Source: Ceriagrion tenellum (Eukaryota > Arthropoda > Insecta > Odonata > Coenagrionidae). From it: a DNA stretch of 64,000 nt. The position numbers and the translations under genes were made by a program. Below the pieces are notes generated by a model. The model had not been told where the DNA came from and made no database searches. It saw only the letters and a list, made by a program, of their open reading frames with translations. Shown here one piece after another: positions 12,519 to 24,129 of the stretch. Positions within the stretch are counted from its first letter, which is position 1; every line of letters begins with the position of its first letter. Location: the NCBI GenBank assembly GCA_963169105.1, contig OY720633.1, forward strand, positions 33,930,795 to 33,994,794. The letters run 5' to 3'.

Positions 12519-13393
12519 TAGGGATGGGTAGATCCAAGGTTTTTTTCGGATCCAAATCCAGATCCAGATCCTTCATTTCGGATCTCGGATCTCAGTTCTT
12601 ATTTTCGGATCCTTGGATGTATTCAAGGGTATAAAATTGCAATCATGAGTTAATAAAAAAAATAGTGAATAGGATAAGGGACTTTCTCAGTGATCGAAAA
12701 CAAAAAGTAGTTACAGACAGTTTTAGCTCTGATGTGGCCGAAGTAACATCCGGTGTTCCTCAAGGAAGCGTGATCGGCCCTCTTTTATTCACTATTTACA
12801 TTAATGACCCGGGATGGGCAGATCCAGTTCTTTTTTCGGATCCAAATCCCCGGATCCGGATCCTTAATTTCGGATCCCGGATCTCAGTTCTTATTTTCGG
12901 ATTCTTGGATGTATTCAAGGGTATATACAATTCACAAATGATAATAGAATTTAAGCCTTGGAGACTTTATTGAAAATAATAAAAACATCAAGTTTAAAAA
13001 TGTTAAACTTTAATATTAAAATGAAGACAATATCGTTGCCACAATAATACTAATCCTTGATTGTTGTGTACGTTTACGCAATGACTGTTGTCATGCCACA
13101 TCTTGAGATTTGATTCTTGAAAACAATGAGATGGATAATAAAGGGTGAATTTGATTTACATTCAGCAAAAGCCGGTTGCCGAATGAAGTACATCAACAGC
13201 ATTCTATTCGTTCGGCAAACAGCCGCCGATAGCCGACGACAGCCGGTTTCAATTGCTTAAAACTATCTGATTAATTTTTAATATACTTAATTTATATCTG
13301 ATTTACTGTAGTATTTGGATCCGATATCAGTATCTCATCCCAAGTAAAGATCTGCCGATCTTTGGATCCGCAGATCCGATCCGACCATCCCTA
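12519..13393. mobile_element. hAT-type MITE carrying a retrotransposon piece
   Basis: The element starts TAGGGATGG and ends with the inverse, CCATCCCTA, between identical 8-bp duplications; 8 bp and a TAGGG-type terminus fit the hAT superfamily. The subterminal regions on both sides are packed with GGATCC/AGATCC motifs in both orientations, plausible transposase-binding repeats. There is no transposase. Inside, the first ~120 bp (12,519-12,638) are repeated at about 12,808-12,930, and a piece of CR1-like retrotransposon lies between the copies. An open frame at 12,665-12,973 runs from the CR1 piece into MITE sequence and is a chimera, not a gene. The terminal motif is short, so superfamily assignment rests mainly on the 8-bp duplication. 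Confidence 0.75.
12655..12806 (+). mobile_element. CR1/L2-like reverse transcriptase fragment inside the MITE
   Basis: This 150-bp piece is closely similar to 4474-4635. It encodes NRIRDFLSDRKQKVVTD and, in one open frame, VTSGVPQGSVIGPLL and YIND, the fingers/palm region of a reverse transcriptase. It ends abruptly where the second copy of the MITE 5' end begins, so both retrotransposon ends are missing. The frame is intact here, whereas the copy at 4.5 kb is frameshifted. Confidence 0.85.
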
Positions 13394-13401
13394 CATTTTA
13401 C
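13394..13401. repeat. Target-site duplication, right copy (CATTTTAC)
   Basis: Exact match to 12,511-12,518 directly after the CCATCCCTA terminus. Confidence 0.85.
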
Positions 13402-15720
13402 TTTGAGCATCATAAACTACGGATAATTCTAAGTTCGATTTCAGAGTTTTCAGAGAACTGAGGGAAAAGTTTAAAAGTTTAAAGTTTTATTTTGTAAAAT
13501 TTCCTCTATCTTAGTCTGAATGTAACCGGTATATCATCCATCCAAATAATACTTTCATGAAGATTATCATATAAATAATAAGAATAAATGCGAGAGAGAT
13601 AATTACAAGTCTTAATTAAATATATCTCCTGCAGTGGTTTGAATTCTGTTACTTCAAAATAAATTTAAAATAATTTTATTCGACAACCTCATTCTTATTT
13701 ACGCTGTTGGTAAGGCGAACTAAATTTTTTAATTAACGTGTCCGAATTTCGAAATCTTTGATCACCCCTTTTCCCAAAAGTATTATTCCATTTTTTTACA
13801 TTATTAACCATGGGAGGAAGAAGGAGTGATTAGAATTTGAAATTAAACTACGTAGCAATCCAGTTTTGCGCATGCGTCGGCCGCGAATACATCAGCATAA
13901 TTCCTTTTACAAATGAGCCTGTTAACGTCCCTTATCTTGCCCCGACGAAACGCATTTCAGTTGCCCTCTTTCGTTTTCCTTACGTTTCTAACTTAGTGCT
14001 TTAGATAACATCTCGATCGCGTGTTTTCGAGGCTCTTTTTTTTTACAGATTTTTAACCTGCGCTGCTCAAGTTTACTTTTTTCTACATCTTCCCTTCCTC
14101 TTTTCAGGCTTTTTTTCTAAACTAGGGGTATTTATTTTCCCGCAATTAAGTAAGTAGTTAACAAGTAGAAAGTTTCTTTATAAAAAATACAAGGATGACA
14201 TTAACCTAAACCTTAAATTCGCTAAAAGGACAAACGCTGGAAAACATGAGTGAAAGCAGGAGTTCCGCTTTAGTGAGATATTTATTCACACTATCTGAGG
14301 TGTGAAAAACAAGTGATCAAAGGGTTTTGTTGTCGTTTTGATGAAGAAAAAGCGAATTCCTTAGAAGAAAGTCAAATCTCATTAGTAAATAAAAAACATT
14401 GAATAATAATATCCTTGTGTTTAAAATTTTATAGCTATGATAAGACTAATTATAGTGCACTACATTGGGTCGTATCCCACTTCATTAAATCCGTATATGC
14501 GATCAGTATATATTGTACGATAGATGAAAGCTTACAAGTGAGCTCAAATGTATTGTGCTCTAAGATATTAAGGAAAATATTGCTTAGTGGTGCCCGTATT
14601 TTTTCCGCTGAGCAATTAAAATGATAGGAACAGAACCACTGAAGTTTACCAAAAATAAATAAATATTAATGCCCAATAGTTTTCTTTGTTACAATATCAT
14701 CTTAGTCGTAGCATCAAAAGTAGTCGGCATTTAACTTTTCATTTGTAGGAAACTGAAAGTGTAGTTCAGTATTTATGCAATGGTATGCGATGCTTGGTTC
14801 AGTATTTATTTACTTCCTCACGTCTGAATCTGTCTGGTATATTATGAGTGAATAAAGTTACTCTACGAGCACCTATGCTAAGAAATGAAAATGATAGTAA
14901 TCAAGTTATTTTTGTTAACATATAGGTATTGAAAATATTTCAGCCAATTTCTTCCTTGCATTCTCTATGATTTCCATGACTTATCTCCGCTGACCTGGGC
15001 AATCTTCTTAGTTCTAATCATAACGGATCTCTTACGCCCATGGAAGGCAAAATTAAAAACCATTTATATCCCTTAGTTTTCGAATATTTTAGCCGTTAGT
15101 TGCAAATCCCGCTAATTTCTCTGAATCTTAATAAATCATTAGCTAAACCTTTGTGAATGAATTACCGATGATTTAATTCGATATATATTAGCTCTTATAT
15201 TCCATTTAAATTCTGTTTACTGTCGTGTAGCTAAATGAAATCATCCCCTAGTCAATGCTATTATAACGGAAGGTGAAGTTGGTTCTCATGGATTTCAGTA
15301 ATCCGCCGGTCGTCAGGTTCAAGCAGCAAAAGAAGGATTTTGAGCTTGAAGAAAAAAGAAAAACCATAGAACATGCATTCTTTCACAGTGATTAATCCAG
15401 TCTTAGTTTACACCACTACTTATGGATCATCTACAAGAAATTCCGCTAAAATACTCCATTATCATTTTTTTTAATTTTCTGAAATTGGAATTTCTCTTAG
15501 CTCTGGAAATGTATGGAGTGGATATTCTCAATGATCGCATCTGAGAGAATAAATAGTAACAAGAGTATGACTGCCTTGTTATGCAGAAATGCGCTGAATG
15601 CCATTCGCTCTTCTGTCGTTTGAATGAGCAAATAGTGACTGCAAAGGCGCCCGGGGAATGTTTCCTATAGGGAGATTCGACAGTTGAGATTAAATCACGG
15701 TCGGACACCAGCGCAGGTAA
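13402..15720. other. Non-coding stretch, nothing recognised
   Basis: AT-rich, with short random frames only. No repeat or RNA signature was seen. Confidence 0.45.
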
Positions 15721-16450
15721 TCCTAAGTGTGAGTGGCACCGGTCGACATTCGATCCCTAAGGGAAAGCGTTGAAAGTGTTGCTCCACCACCGGATTCCCC
15801 AGCACGGAAATGATTTTCCCTTGCGAGCAATTACCTCTTCGTTCATTTTTCGACAGTTCTGAATTTTCACCTCCCTTTGACAGGTATAGCTGGGTGGAGG
15901 TCTCTCCAAATCACTCTCGTGTTTTGTCTCGTGGGTGGTTAAGTGGATTAGCCGTTCGCGGTAAAGGGCTGAACAAGGCTCCGAGTGTGCCAAGCTCGAC
16001 CCTTTTCAAGACTTCGCCTCGAAACATTCCAAGGTGGTCCCCGCAGATTCCTCGGGGCCCTCCTCACGCCACGAAATCCCCACAGCGTGCGCAAGTCTCT
16101 CGCCTGCGCGGGTGCCCAAGCTTTGTTCTCGGAAGTCAACCGCCTGGAGTGGCATGCTTGCCTTCAGAAAGGAACCCCTTCCCCTGTAGCCCCCTCACGG
16201 CTTCCCCAACCCCTCTCGCCAAACCGCTAGGGTATCCATCACGCTGAATCCTCTCGATCCGTGTAATCCCTTGGTTATCCCATTACGCAGCCCAGCAGGG
16301 AGAAAGAACCCCGAAGAAGAGGCGGTCCTCGGTGTATGAAGCTGGACCAGGGGATCCCTGAGGGACCCTCCGCCTCCTTCCCTTTCTACAGGGGCCAAAC
16401 CTGTTATGGTTAACGTCCCTTTTTTCTGGATTGGATCGCAGAAAAGCTTG
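15721..16450. other. GC-rich block of unknown nature
   Basis: This 700-bp block is clearly more GC-rich than its flanks and has overlapping open frames on both strands (145 codons on plus at 15,810-16,247; 90 on minus at 16,195-16,467). None contains a recognisable domain and there are no good paired splice sites that I can defend. It could be an old exon, a regulatory island or an unrecognised repeat. Confidence 0.25.
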
Positions 16451-19400
16451 TAAAGTTTTTTATGCATGTAGGAACGTATGCTATTCGCTAATCATGAGTG
16501 GAGGGAAACATTCGTAAGCACCCATGCCCACGCCATTAAAAACGGACTAGCGAAATGTGTCATTTGCTTTTTAATTTTACCTAAGTATAACGAAGTTTCC
16601 TTTATATTTTCATACTTAAGTTGGTGTTCTTTTGTGATTTTTAAGCCCATCATTAGCATGCTTGCTGTGCATAAAATGCCCCTTTCCTTTGGCTACTGGA
16701 AACTTGATGACTCGACGGAAAGACATTCTTCAAGATTTTCCGAAAGCAAAATTTCCATACTCAAATCCATGCAATCTCATTTTCTAGACAAGCATTGAAG
16801 TAGTCAGTTCTACTTACTAAAGAAAATCCTGAGATTACGGAATTTAAATACGTGTATGGATAGAAGTATAGCCTTCTATCACTGGGGTATGCAATGTAGA
16901 GAAAAACTGGCAAAAATTGATTTTGGCTTGTTTATCATTGTAAATTACTGTTAGTTAAGACAGCTAAAGTTATGAAAAGTCGTTGAATTTATGGCGGTAA
17001 AAGCTTCTTACTCACATATTGTTTTTCCCACCATGCTGCCTTTATCAGCACCATTATACCACAGTATCAATGATCTCGCATTAACTGTAAGCCTCATTTT
17101 AAATGAAATATTTTTCGTAAGTGTAAACTCATTAACATGGAGATTGCAACAATTCAACAAACAGGATGCCCGTCAATGAAAGCCATACGCTTTTCCACCA
17201 AAAGCTTCTCAGTGAGTATTGATCAATTTCAAGAAATTTCCCTTAATAAGCTAGTCGTATTAACTTTTTCCAGCAATATTCCTCATTATATTGAGTTACT
17301 TCAATAGAAGTTCATTGCACACGGTAGAAGGAGAACACTTGGATATAAAACTCTTTTAAGTTTGATGGGTCAGCATATTATGTTTGACCAAAACTCGCTG
17401 ATTTGAGTTATCTTTATTTTGGAATGCAGCATATAGTTAGCAGCACATTTTAGTCATGGTAGACATAAAGCTACTTTCAAAAATGAGTATGTCTTGTTTC
17501 TCTAAGCTGCTCATTATACCTTCTTTCAAATATTTCATTAGTCATGAGGTATTTTATGCTATTTTTGTGAGTGGGATAAGTTATGAGGCGAAAAATGAGC
17601 TAACACAATATAGGTCCCATTATGCTTTGGAAAAGAATTTGCTTTTTCAGTCATTTTGGCTTGAATTATTGCTATTATTATTGCGCCTGGCTATCGAATG
17701 TTTCGTATTCAAGAATTTTTTTACCCCAATTCATTCAATGTTTCCGTATATTTTGGTGTAGTGATAAATTGAAATGGCTATTTTAATGTATGATGAAGAA
17801 GATTGAAGGATATGATGAAATGTACTTGAAATGGAGGCGAACATGTAAGCCTTCTCTGCTCCCACTCAAAGTTTAAAGTCGTACATGAAAGATTGTAAGC
17901 TGAGTGGCTGAGAGATACGGAAACGTAGGTGAACGTTCGTGCTAATGAAAGGGTCAAACATATGACATGCCCTGCGATCGTCTTTTGGACATAATAGCTA
18001 CTTAAGTGCCCGTGAATCTTGAAAAGAACCCCCCACCGCTGACGTGGGTAATTCGCAGAAAGAGAATCAATTCCGTCATCCTTAAAGCTGCAAGCACAAT
18101 AGGAGGTTTGTTTTTCCGTCCCTCGCCAGCGTCATTGTGTCTCTCCTTTCTTGGGGAAATCAACAGTTTTGGTGTCGTTGGACTTGACACATTCTCCACC
18201 GTTTCACCCTCTTGTCTTTCATTGCCCTGTCCTCTTTCTTCGTTGACGGAAGCTCATGAATTTCCACTTGAACACCTCAAGTCCCGTCCACTGCTCTGAT
18301 CAAGAGTGAAGGGTTCGACGCGCTTTTGTAACCGATATTTAGAAACCTAGCCACTTTCTCACTTCCTCGAAGAGACTAAACATAGTTTCAGGTTTCCGAG
18401 AACTTCATTCAGAGGGTACCTGTTTATTTTCCACTTATAAGCATCTGAACGAAACATGACTGACCGCTCGTGGAGGTTTTTTCTCCGAAAATGAAATTTC
18501 GCAACTCCCGATCATGCTTTCTATATTTCATTCAGGAATATTATGTTTAGTATACCTACACCTAATTGTAGAGCAATTTCCTAGCATTATTTGTCCTTGG
18601 TTACAGCATTGATTGCCGTACTCCTAGGATGCAACACATATATTTTATTGTAAAAAATTAATATTACCACTCCAGGTATATTTTGATAGCTTCCTTAGAA
18701 TGGTACTATCTGATACTTGAAGGAAGGATATTAACGGAATATTCCTATATACTCTTAGAAACTTTTACTTTACGGTTATCCAAACTGTAAAATCTTAATG
18801 GGTATATCGAATTTTCCATTTCAATTATTTTTGCCAATAATTGCAGTAGTATACTATTGTAAATTATATATTATTTATCAAAAATAAAGCATTAAAATCC
18901 GGACAGCAAGCCATAAACATCCATCGATTTATGGGCAAAAGTCCGTTGCAATAAAAAAATCATCAATTTTATGCCTATATAGTGATTGAAAGTCACAGAT
19001 TTTTGAGTAAAAATCACATGTAACAGCAAAATTTACATTGGTTCATCCACAGAATCCGCATTTCACGGAGTCATCGGTGGATACTCTTAACATTTGGTGA
19101 AATGCTGTTTCCAAGGGCCCGAATGCGGGTGGCGAGCGAAGAGGAAGGAGCCTACCCCTTCATAAGCTGGGTTCCTTCTTCCACCCCGTCAAACTCCACT
19201 CACGCGAGAGATTTCCAGTGCATTTGACTTGTGCCAAGTAGTCCCCTGCGTTGACAACCGCTGCGGCTTAAAAAGTCGATTTTCTCCAAAAACCGCAACC
19301 GCTCAATCATTCCATAATTGAAAGGAATGGGTTTCATTCGGGGCATGATTTTTTTTCCTGGAGTGAGCGCCTCCGCTCCGTCTACTTTACCTGAGAGCCC

Positions 19401-19755
19401 CTGAGAAGCCCCGCTTTTCATAGAGCCTACCTTCTCATGCCCCGTCTAGCCGCTAGGATAGCCGAGCACCAGGGGCCTTAAAAGAAACCATTCTTTCCCT
19501 CTCTGCCGAGCTATATCCCACTTTCTTTCTCAAGTATATTTCCGAGTCCCTTCAAACCAAATTTTTCCGCTCCATTAATCTAGAGCCAACTTATACCAGA
19601 GATTCGGCAAAGATGCCCTTAAGTTGTTCTGAGTGCAAGTGTATGGATGTGACTACATATATGCGAATATATACTACTGTCCTTGGCAGTCGGTAAAGGT
19701 ATTAGTGGTATATATAGTATTTCCATTAAATTTAGATCCATTGAGTCATGATAAA
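16451..19755. other. Non-coding stretch, nothing firm
   Basis: AT-rich, with more balanced patches at 17,990-18,300 and 19,060-19,560. The frames there lack motifs. Confidence 0.4.
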
Positions 19756-19759
19756 AACC

Positions 19760-19831
19760 AATATATTAGATTTCTGCTTATAGCATAATGAGCTCAATGT
19801 ATTAGATTTCTGTTTACAACATGATGAGCTC
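19760..19831 (+). repeat. 36-bp tandem duplication (two units)
   Basis: Units 19,760-19,795 and 19,796-19,831 abut with no spacer and share about 31 of 36 positions; each ends in GAGCTC. The divergence shows the duplication is not recent. Confidence 0.75.
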
Positions 19832-19896
19832 AGCAAGAATACTGCCACTGAGGCAATTATTTACGGGCCATAAACGTTCTGTACATTCGCCAAGTA

Positions 19897-20319
19897 CAGG
19901 GTGTCCCTTTTAAGCCTCCCACATTTCAAAGGCCTATGGAAAAATAACTGCAGTACATTTGAAAATGAAATTGCACCACATGCTAGAGCATCTCAAAGAA
20001 TTTATATTCCCACGTCAGACAAGCCAACTATTGTCGCCAGAGTGCAGCATGATCGCATGAAGTAAAAATGGCGACTCTACAGCAGCAATCGCAAGCAGTA
20101 GTGTGGTTTGCAGAAACAAAATCGTCGACTACTGTGCAAAGAAATAATCGTAGGGTGCATGGATGTGATTCACCTGATGTCAAAACAATTAAGGAATGGT
20201 ATTGTAAGTTTCTTGCAACTGGAAGATTTCTGAAACATTCTGGCGGTGCACGTCGTAGTGTTTCGGAAGAGATAGTGGAGGATATCAGTCTTACAAAGAG
20301 ACAAAAAGGGAAAACTTAA
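19897..20319 (+). mobile_element. Mariner-like transposon, 5' fragment with N-terminal HTH
   Basis: The fragment starts CAGGGTGTCCC after a TA dinucleotide, consistent with a Tc1/mariner-type terminus. At 20,068 a frame opens with MATLQQQSQAVVWFAETKSS, followed by TVQRNNRR, TIKEWYCKF, TGRF and SVSEEIVEDI. This matches the N-terminal helix-turn-helix found in arthropod mariner-like transposases (DUF4817-type). The frame stops soon after and neither the DDE catalytic domain nor a matching right terminus was found, so it is a 3'-deleted relic. Confidence 0.6.
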
Positions 20320-20954
20320 AATGGAATTAGGAAAATTTTACAGCAAACAATTTTATAGCACTTAAATTAATTTACTGATCCGTTTAGTTAGATCCTTTAA
20401 TTTTTTCATAATCACTCTTCTTCTCCGTGTTTAACTTCCTTTTCATCGTTTTAATATAGTTTCAGATGTTTGTTTTTTACAGTTTCAATATCAAAGTTAG
20501 ATATTAAATTTAGGGATCTACATTTAAAGTACTAGGAAACTTTATGTAAATTGTTTCTATGTTACTTTAGAATGGTTATTTCATAATAGCGTTGCGAGGT
20601 TACTTATTTTTATAGAATTTCATGAGTATCACCCGAAATAAGAATTGCCATAGCCGTGGGTAGAGAGTACAGCGAACGAATGAGGAATTTTACCACGATT
20701 ACTGAAATAATATATATGTTTGTATATCGTCGAGTTGAATCGGCTAAAAAGTACTATAAAGTATATATACACTCAAAGGATTTTTATTTCATATTTCTAC
20801 CGCTTTGATCTTTCGCTCCTGACCTATCTGTGAGCCTTGACGGATACAAAAGAAAATGTCACTCATTCATCGTTCATCTCAAAGATTGATCTTTATCTCA
20901 CGTTGCCAATTGCATTATTTTTTGTCCATTTTGCGATGATGGGCCATTTCCTTT

Positions 20955-21190
20955 TCTGAGGCAATTTACATTCTCTTCAATTTAATGGTGACCACATAAT
21001 AGAAATATCTCTCTGTTGAATGGATGAGGAACCGTAGATTTGAACCTGGAACACTAACGTGTGATGCCGAACACTGGTCTCGCTGGTTTGCAACTCCTTC
21101 ATTAGTAAAGGAATTTTTGATACTCAGACAGCCTACTCCTTTGAAGACACTTGCACTAGTCATTATGTAGTTTTTAACTTTCTCACAATA
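20955..21190 (-). mobile_element. Possible tRNA-derived SINE
   Basis: On the minus strand a B-box-like GGTTCAAATCT (21,036-21,046) lies about 40 bp after an A-box-like stretch around 21,069-21,088, the geometry of an RNA polymerase III promoter. The downstream body extends towards 20,960. No poly-A or target duplication was defined, so this is tentative. Confidence 0.35.
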
Positions 21191-22630
21191 TTCGTGACGG
21201 TGCATCATTTGTGCAGAGGCACTTCGGGTCAGCCTCTACCCACCGACCCAATGGACTGTTCCTATCGCTCCTCGTTGGAAATAGATCTTTGGAGTGACTT
21301 TTCCGAGACATCCCCATCGCCTCGGCCTACCTGATGACTCGAACCCCCCTCGGGGCGCTGAGATGGAGATAGGAACAATTTGTGGAGATCAGCAGGAGAC
21401 TGGGTGGAAATATTGTATGGAGTCCGGAGGAGGAAAGGACGGAGATGGGAATGACGAGGAATTTGAAGAATGCAGCTCGGTGCAGCGTCAGAAAGTCGAA
21501 GAAAAAAGAAGCGAGTCAAGATATGAAAAGAGTGGGTTTTGCTAATCGACGTATTTCTGCCCCGCTGTCATCGACGTTCCTTTCCTCTAATGACAAATCA
21601 ACGAGCGGAGCAATGCATTTGAGAATTTCTACAGTTAATCCTCGTTTCCTTAATTTTGCTGAACTCAGCTCTTCAGTATAAATGCGTGCCTTTGCGTTGT
21701 TCGTCCTTTATTATATAATTAAGAATATAACATTAAGTATTGGCAATTGCTGTGACCTCCTCTTATTTCGTCCTTAGTAAGCCATAATGTACTATGCCTT
21801 TCATATAATCAATGCTGAGAATCCGAGAATTAGATCATTAGAAATTCACTTTCCTATCGCCTTAAAGCACATTTTGAAATTATACTTGTTTGAGAAATAA
21901 CGCATGTCTGTATGGAGACAAGCTTTACATTTAGCTTTCGTAAGAAAGTTTCTACTATACTGAATTAAATGCCGTGGTTATCAAGCTCTTGTTCACACCT
22001 ACATCTCCGTATATCAGCAAAATATGAAGGGCAGCAAACTAAGTTATAGAGTAATGTTGTAAACTCTATATTTGAGTAAAAACAGTCCTCTAAGAAATGG
22101 GCACAAAGAGTAGAAATCCTTCAAATGATGTAAAACTTCTCGCCGAGTTCATTTCTACTTGTTGGTGATGGCCCATTTGTAATACGCGGTAGACAAATGA
22201 AGATATCTAGGTGTTAACTTTCAGTTTTTTCAGTACCAATGTCACTCCCGCGATATTACTTAACTGATGATAGAAATGACAGTTTTACTGTAAGATAGGT
22301 GATGATTAGTTTATCCTTTTTAACTTTATCCACTGATTTCCCTATTTTGTTTTAATTAAGGACTGATGTAGTGAGCTTTTACGAAGAAAGTATTATTGTC
22401 AATATTGGAATGGCTCAAATGATTGATTGTATTGATTTGCGAATTTAATGCATCAATTCTACTTCAGGACTATTGACTAATCAGTCTTTTTACTATACTT
22501 GTTAACACGTTTCTGGAACATCTGGAAGAAGCTGATGTTGAAAAAATCCCGATCAGGGAATAAACGCATTTGGAGAGAGAAGTTTTTTAATTTACTTTGA
22601 TACATAGGATACCATGCATAATATGCCAAG
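21191..22630. other. Non-coding stretch, nothing firm
   Basis: A patch at 21,260-21,680 has overlapping frames on both strands (99 codons on plus) without recognisable domains. The rest is AT-rich. Confidence 0.4.
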
Positions 22631-22634
22631 GTTT

Positions 22635-22708
22635 CGAAACGTTTATAGTCTGATAAAAGTGAGTAAAATTAATGAGGTAACGAAACGTTTATAGTCTGAT
22701 AAAAGTGA
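22635..22708 (+). repeat. Perfect 28-bp direct repeat
   Basis: 22,635-22,662 and 22,681-22,708 are identical, with an 18-bp spacer, giving a 46-bp period. Identity across 28 bp indicates a recent local duplication or conserved repeat. Confidence 0.8.
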
Positions 22709-23164
22709 AATGAATTTATCGTGGATTTCCCTGCAAGTTCTTCCAGTACATCCTCGACAGTTCTCAAGCCGACAAATACAAGATGAATTTTATGATCGTC
22801 GAAAAACGGTCCATTTTCTTGCGCCTATATTTCTGACTTTATGGGCCTCAGTCCTCTGAATGATAAATTAGGGCCGCACTTAGAGTAGGGAAAAACCCTA
22901 TCCTACCAGGCATATGGTTGAAGGTTCGACTCTTCCATAAGCGTGTTATGCTTGCTTGAAAGCTTGCATTATCTTGACCTGAGGGAAGTCAATTTATCGC
23001 AATTCTTCCAGTTATTTCATGAACGATAGATACATTTTTAACCATTCATTGGAAGAGTTGTATATCTCCTACATTTTTTTTTTAATTTGCCATATTTCCG
23101 TTGGACTTAAGCGGGTACTATTGATGAATGGATATTTGGGGAGGCGACCGACAGCTCGGGTCAT

Positions 23165-23440
23165 TTGCGCCATAGGGGATGGGTAATGGAGGATGGGAGG
23201 ATAGAAACCCGGCGTCGGCATTAGCCTGCTCTTAACGAATGACACCAAGGGGACCAAGGCTTAACGTCTCATCCGACAGACGGAGTACTCTACTTGAAGT
23301 GCCCTCCACAAGACACTCAAGTAGGGATCGGGCATCCTCTGGAAAACATCTTCCTCCTCAGGGATTTGAACCCTGGCCGCCCGTATGGTTAGCCAGTACT
23401 CTAGCCACCACACCAACCCGATCCCGGCGGGTACTCTCTC
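23165..23440 (-). mobile_element. tRNA-derived SINE
   Basis: Read on the minus strand from about 23,440: an A-box-like GGTGTGGTGGCTAGAGT region (23,400-23,419), then B-box GGTTCAAATCC (23,362-23,372), the spacing of a tRNA-derived pol III promoter. A non-tRNA body follows with the motif GGATGAGACGTTAAG, of a kind seen in central domains of several invertebrate SINEs, and ends in a C/T-rich tail near 23,175. Start and end are approximate because no target duplication could be fixed. Confidence 0.65.
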
Positions 23441-23582
23441 TTCTATTTATATTAATTTTGTAGCCTGTCAGTCATTCTGTATCCGTTTTGTTTCTTTCTC
23501 TGTCAATTTTTGAGCTAGTAAATTGAGGTTTGTTGTGTTGAATGTGGAATCTGTGTCTTCATGATTTGGTAGTAGTTTTGGA

Positions 23583-23775
23583 TTTTTATAGCTTGGGCGT
23601 GTGGCAGGGGGTGTTAGGTCACCAGCCGTGCAAAGGTGTAAGATATTTGGAGATGAAATGGAGACATGAATTAAAAGGATTGTATTTAGTTAGTTTAAAT
23701 AAGATCCAAAAGAGCAGCAGCTTGGGCGTGTGGCAGGGGGTGTTAGGTTACCATCCGTGCGAAGGAGGGAGAAAG
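23583..23775 (-). mobile_element. Duplicated CR1-like 3' terminus
   Basis: Two ~47-bp blocks (about 23,588-23,634 and 23,720-23,766) differ at about four positions. On the minus strand both match the 3' untranslated end of the CR1-like element at about 5470-5515, sharing CCTAACACCCCCTGCCA and the flanking CACGGCT motif. The 80 bp between them also resembles the upstream 3' region of that element. This is a tandem duplication of the 3' end, or two nested 5'-truncated insertions. Confidence 0.65.
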
Positions 23776-23779
23776 GCCA

Positions 23780-24120
23780 AAAGGGAGAGTGGAAGAGTGT
23801 AAAGGTTGAAACAAAAGAAACCCATAGTGCTCTCCCATTCAAATGGCTTTCAAAACAGCAAAGGAGAACAGTGAATTAAAAAATAAACATTTTCACCAAG
23901 GAGCTATTTTTAGACTAGGACACTTACCCCCTGCGGGTACTCACCCATGCTCACGGAGTGAGCAGGCTTGCTGCCTGCTGGTCGATTGATTTAAAATTCT
24001 GCGACATTAGGTATCTCTTAGGACCAATAACGATAAAATCATGGTGACTGAGAAACGAAGGTTTTTAAGCGCAAGTTGAGGACGTCCACAATTTATTCAA
24101 TTCGGTTCCTCCTCGCCAAT
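23780..24120. other. Short non-coding stretch
   Basis: No gene or clear repeat. A C-rich motif near 23,930 faintly resembles the CR1 3' end but is too diverged to call. Confidence 0.4.
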
Positions 24121-24129
24121 CCTCGCGCC

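Noticed and set aside
12665..12973. 102-codon frame containing PQGSVIGPLL
   Set aside because: A chimera: the first half is a CR1-like fragment and the second is MITE sequence, so it is not a gene.
22905..22945. tRNA-like B-box GGTTCGACTCT
   Set aside because: No credible A-box at the right distance and no body or tail, so neither a tRNA nor a SINE is supported.
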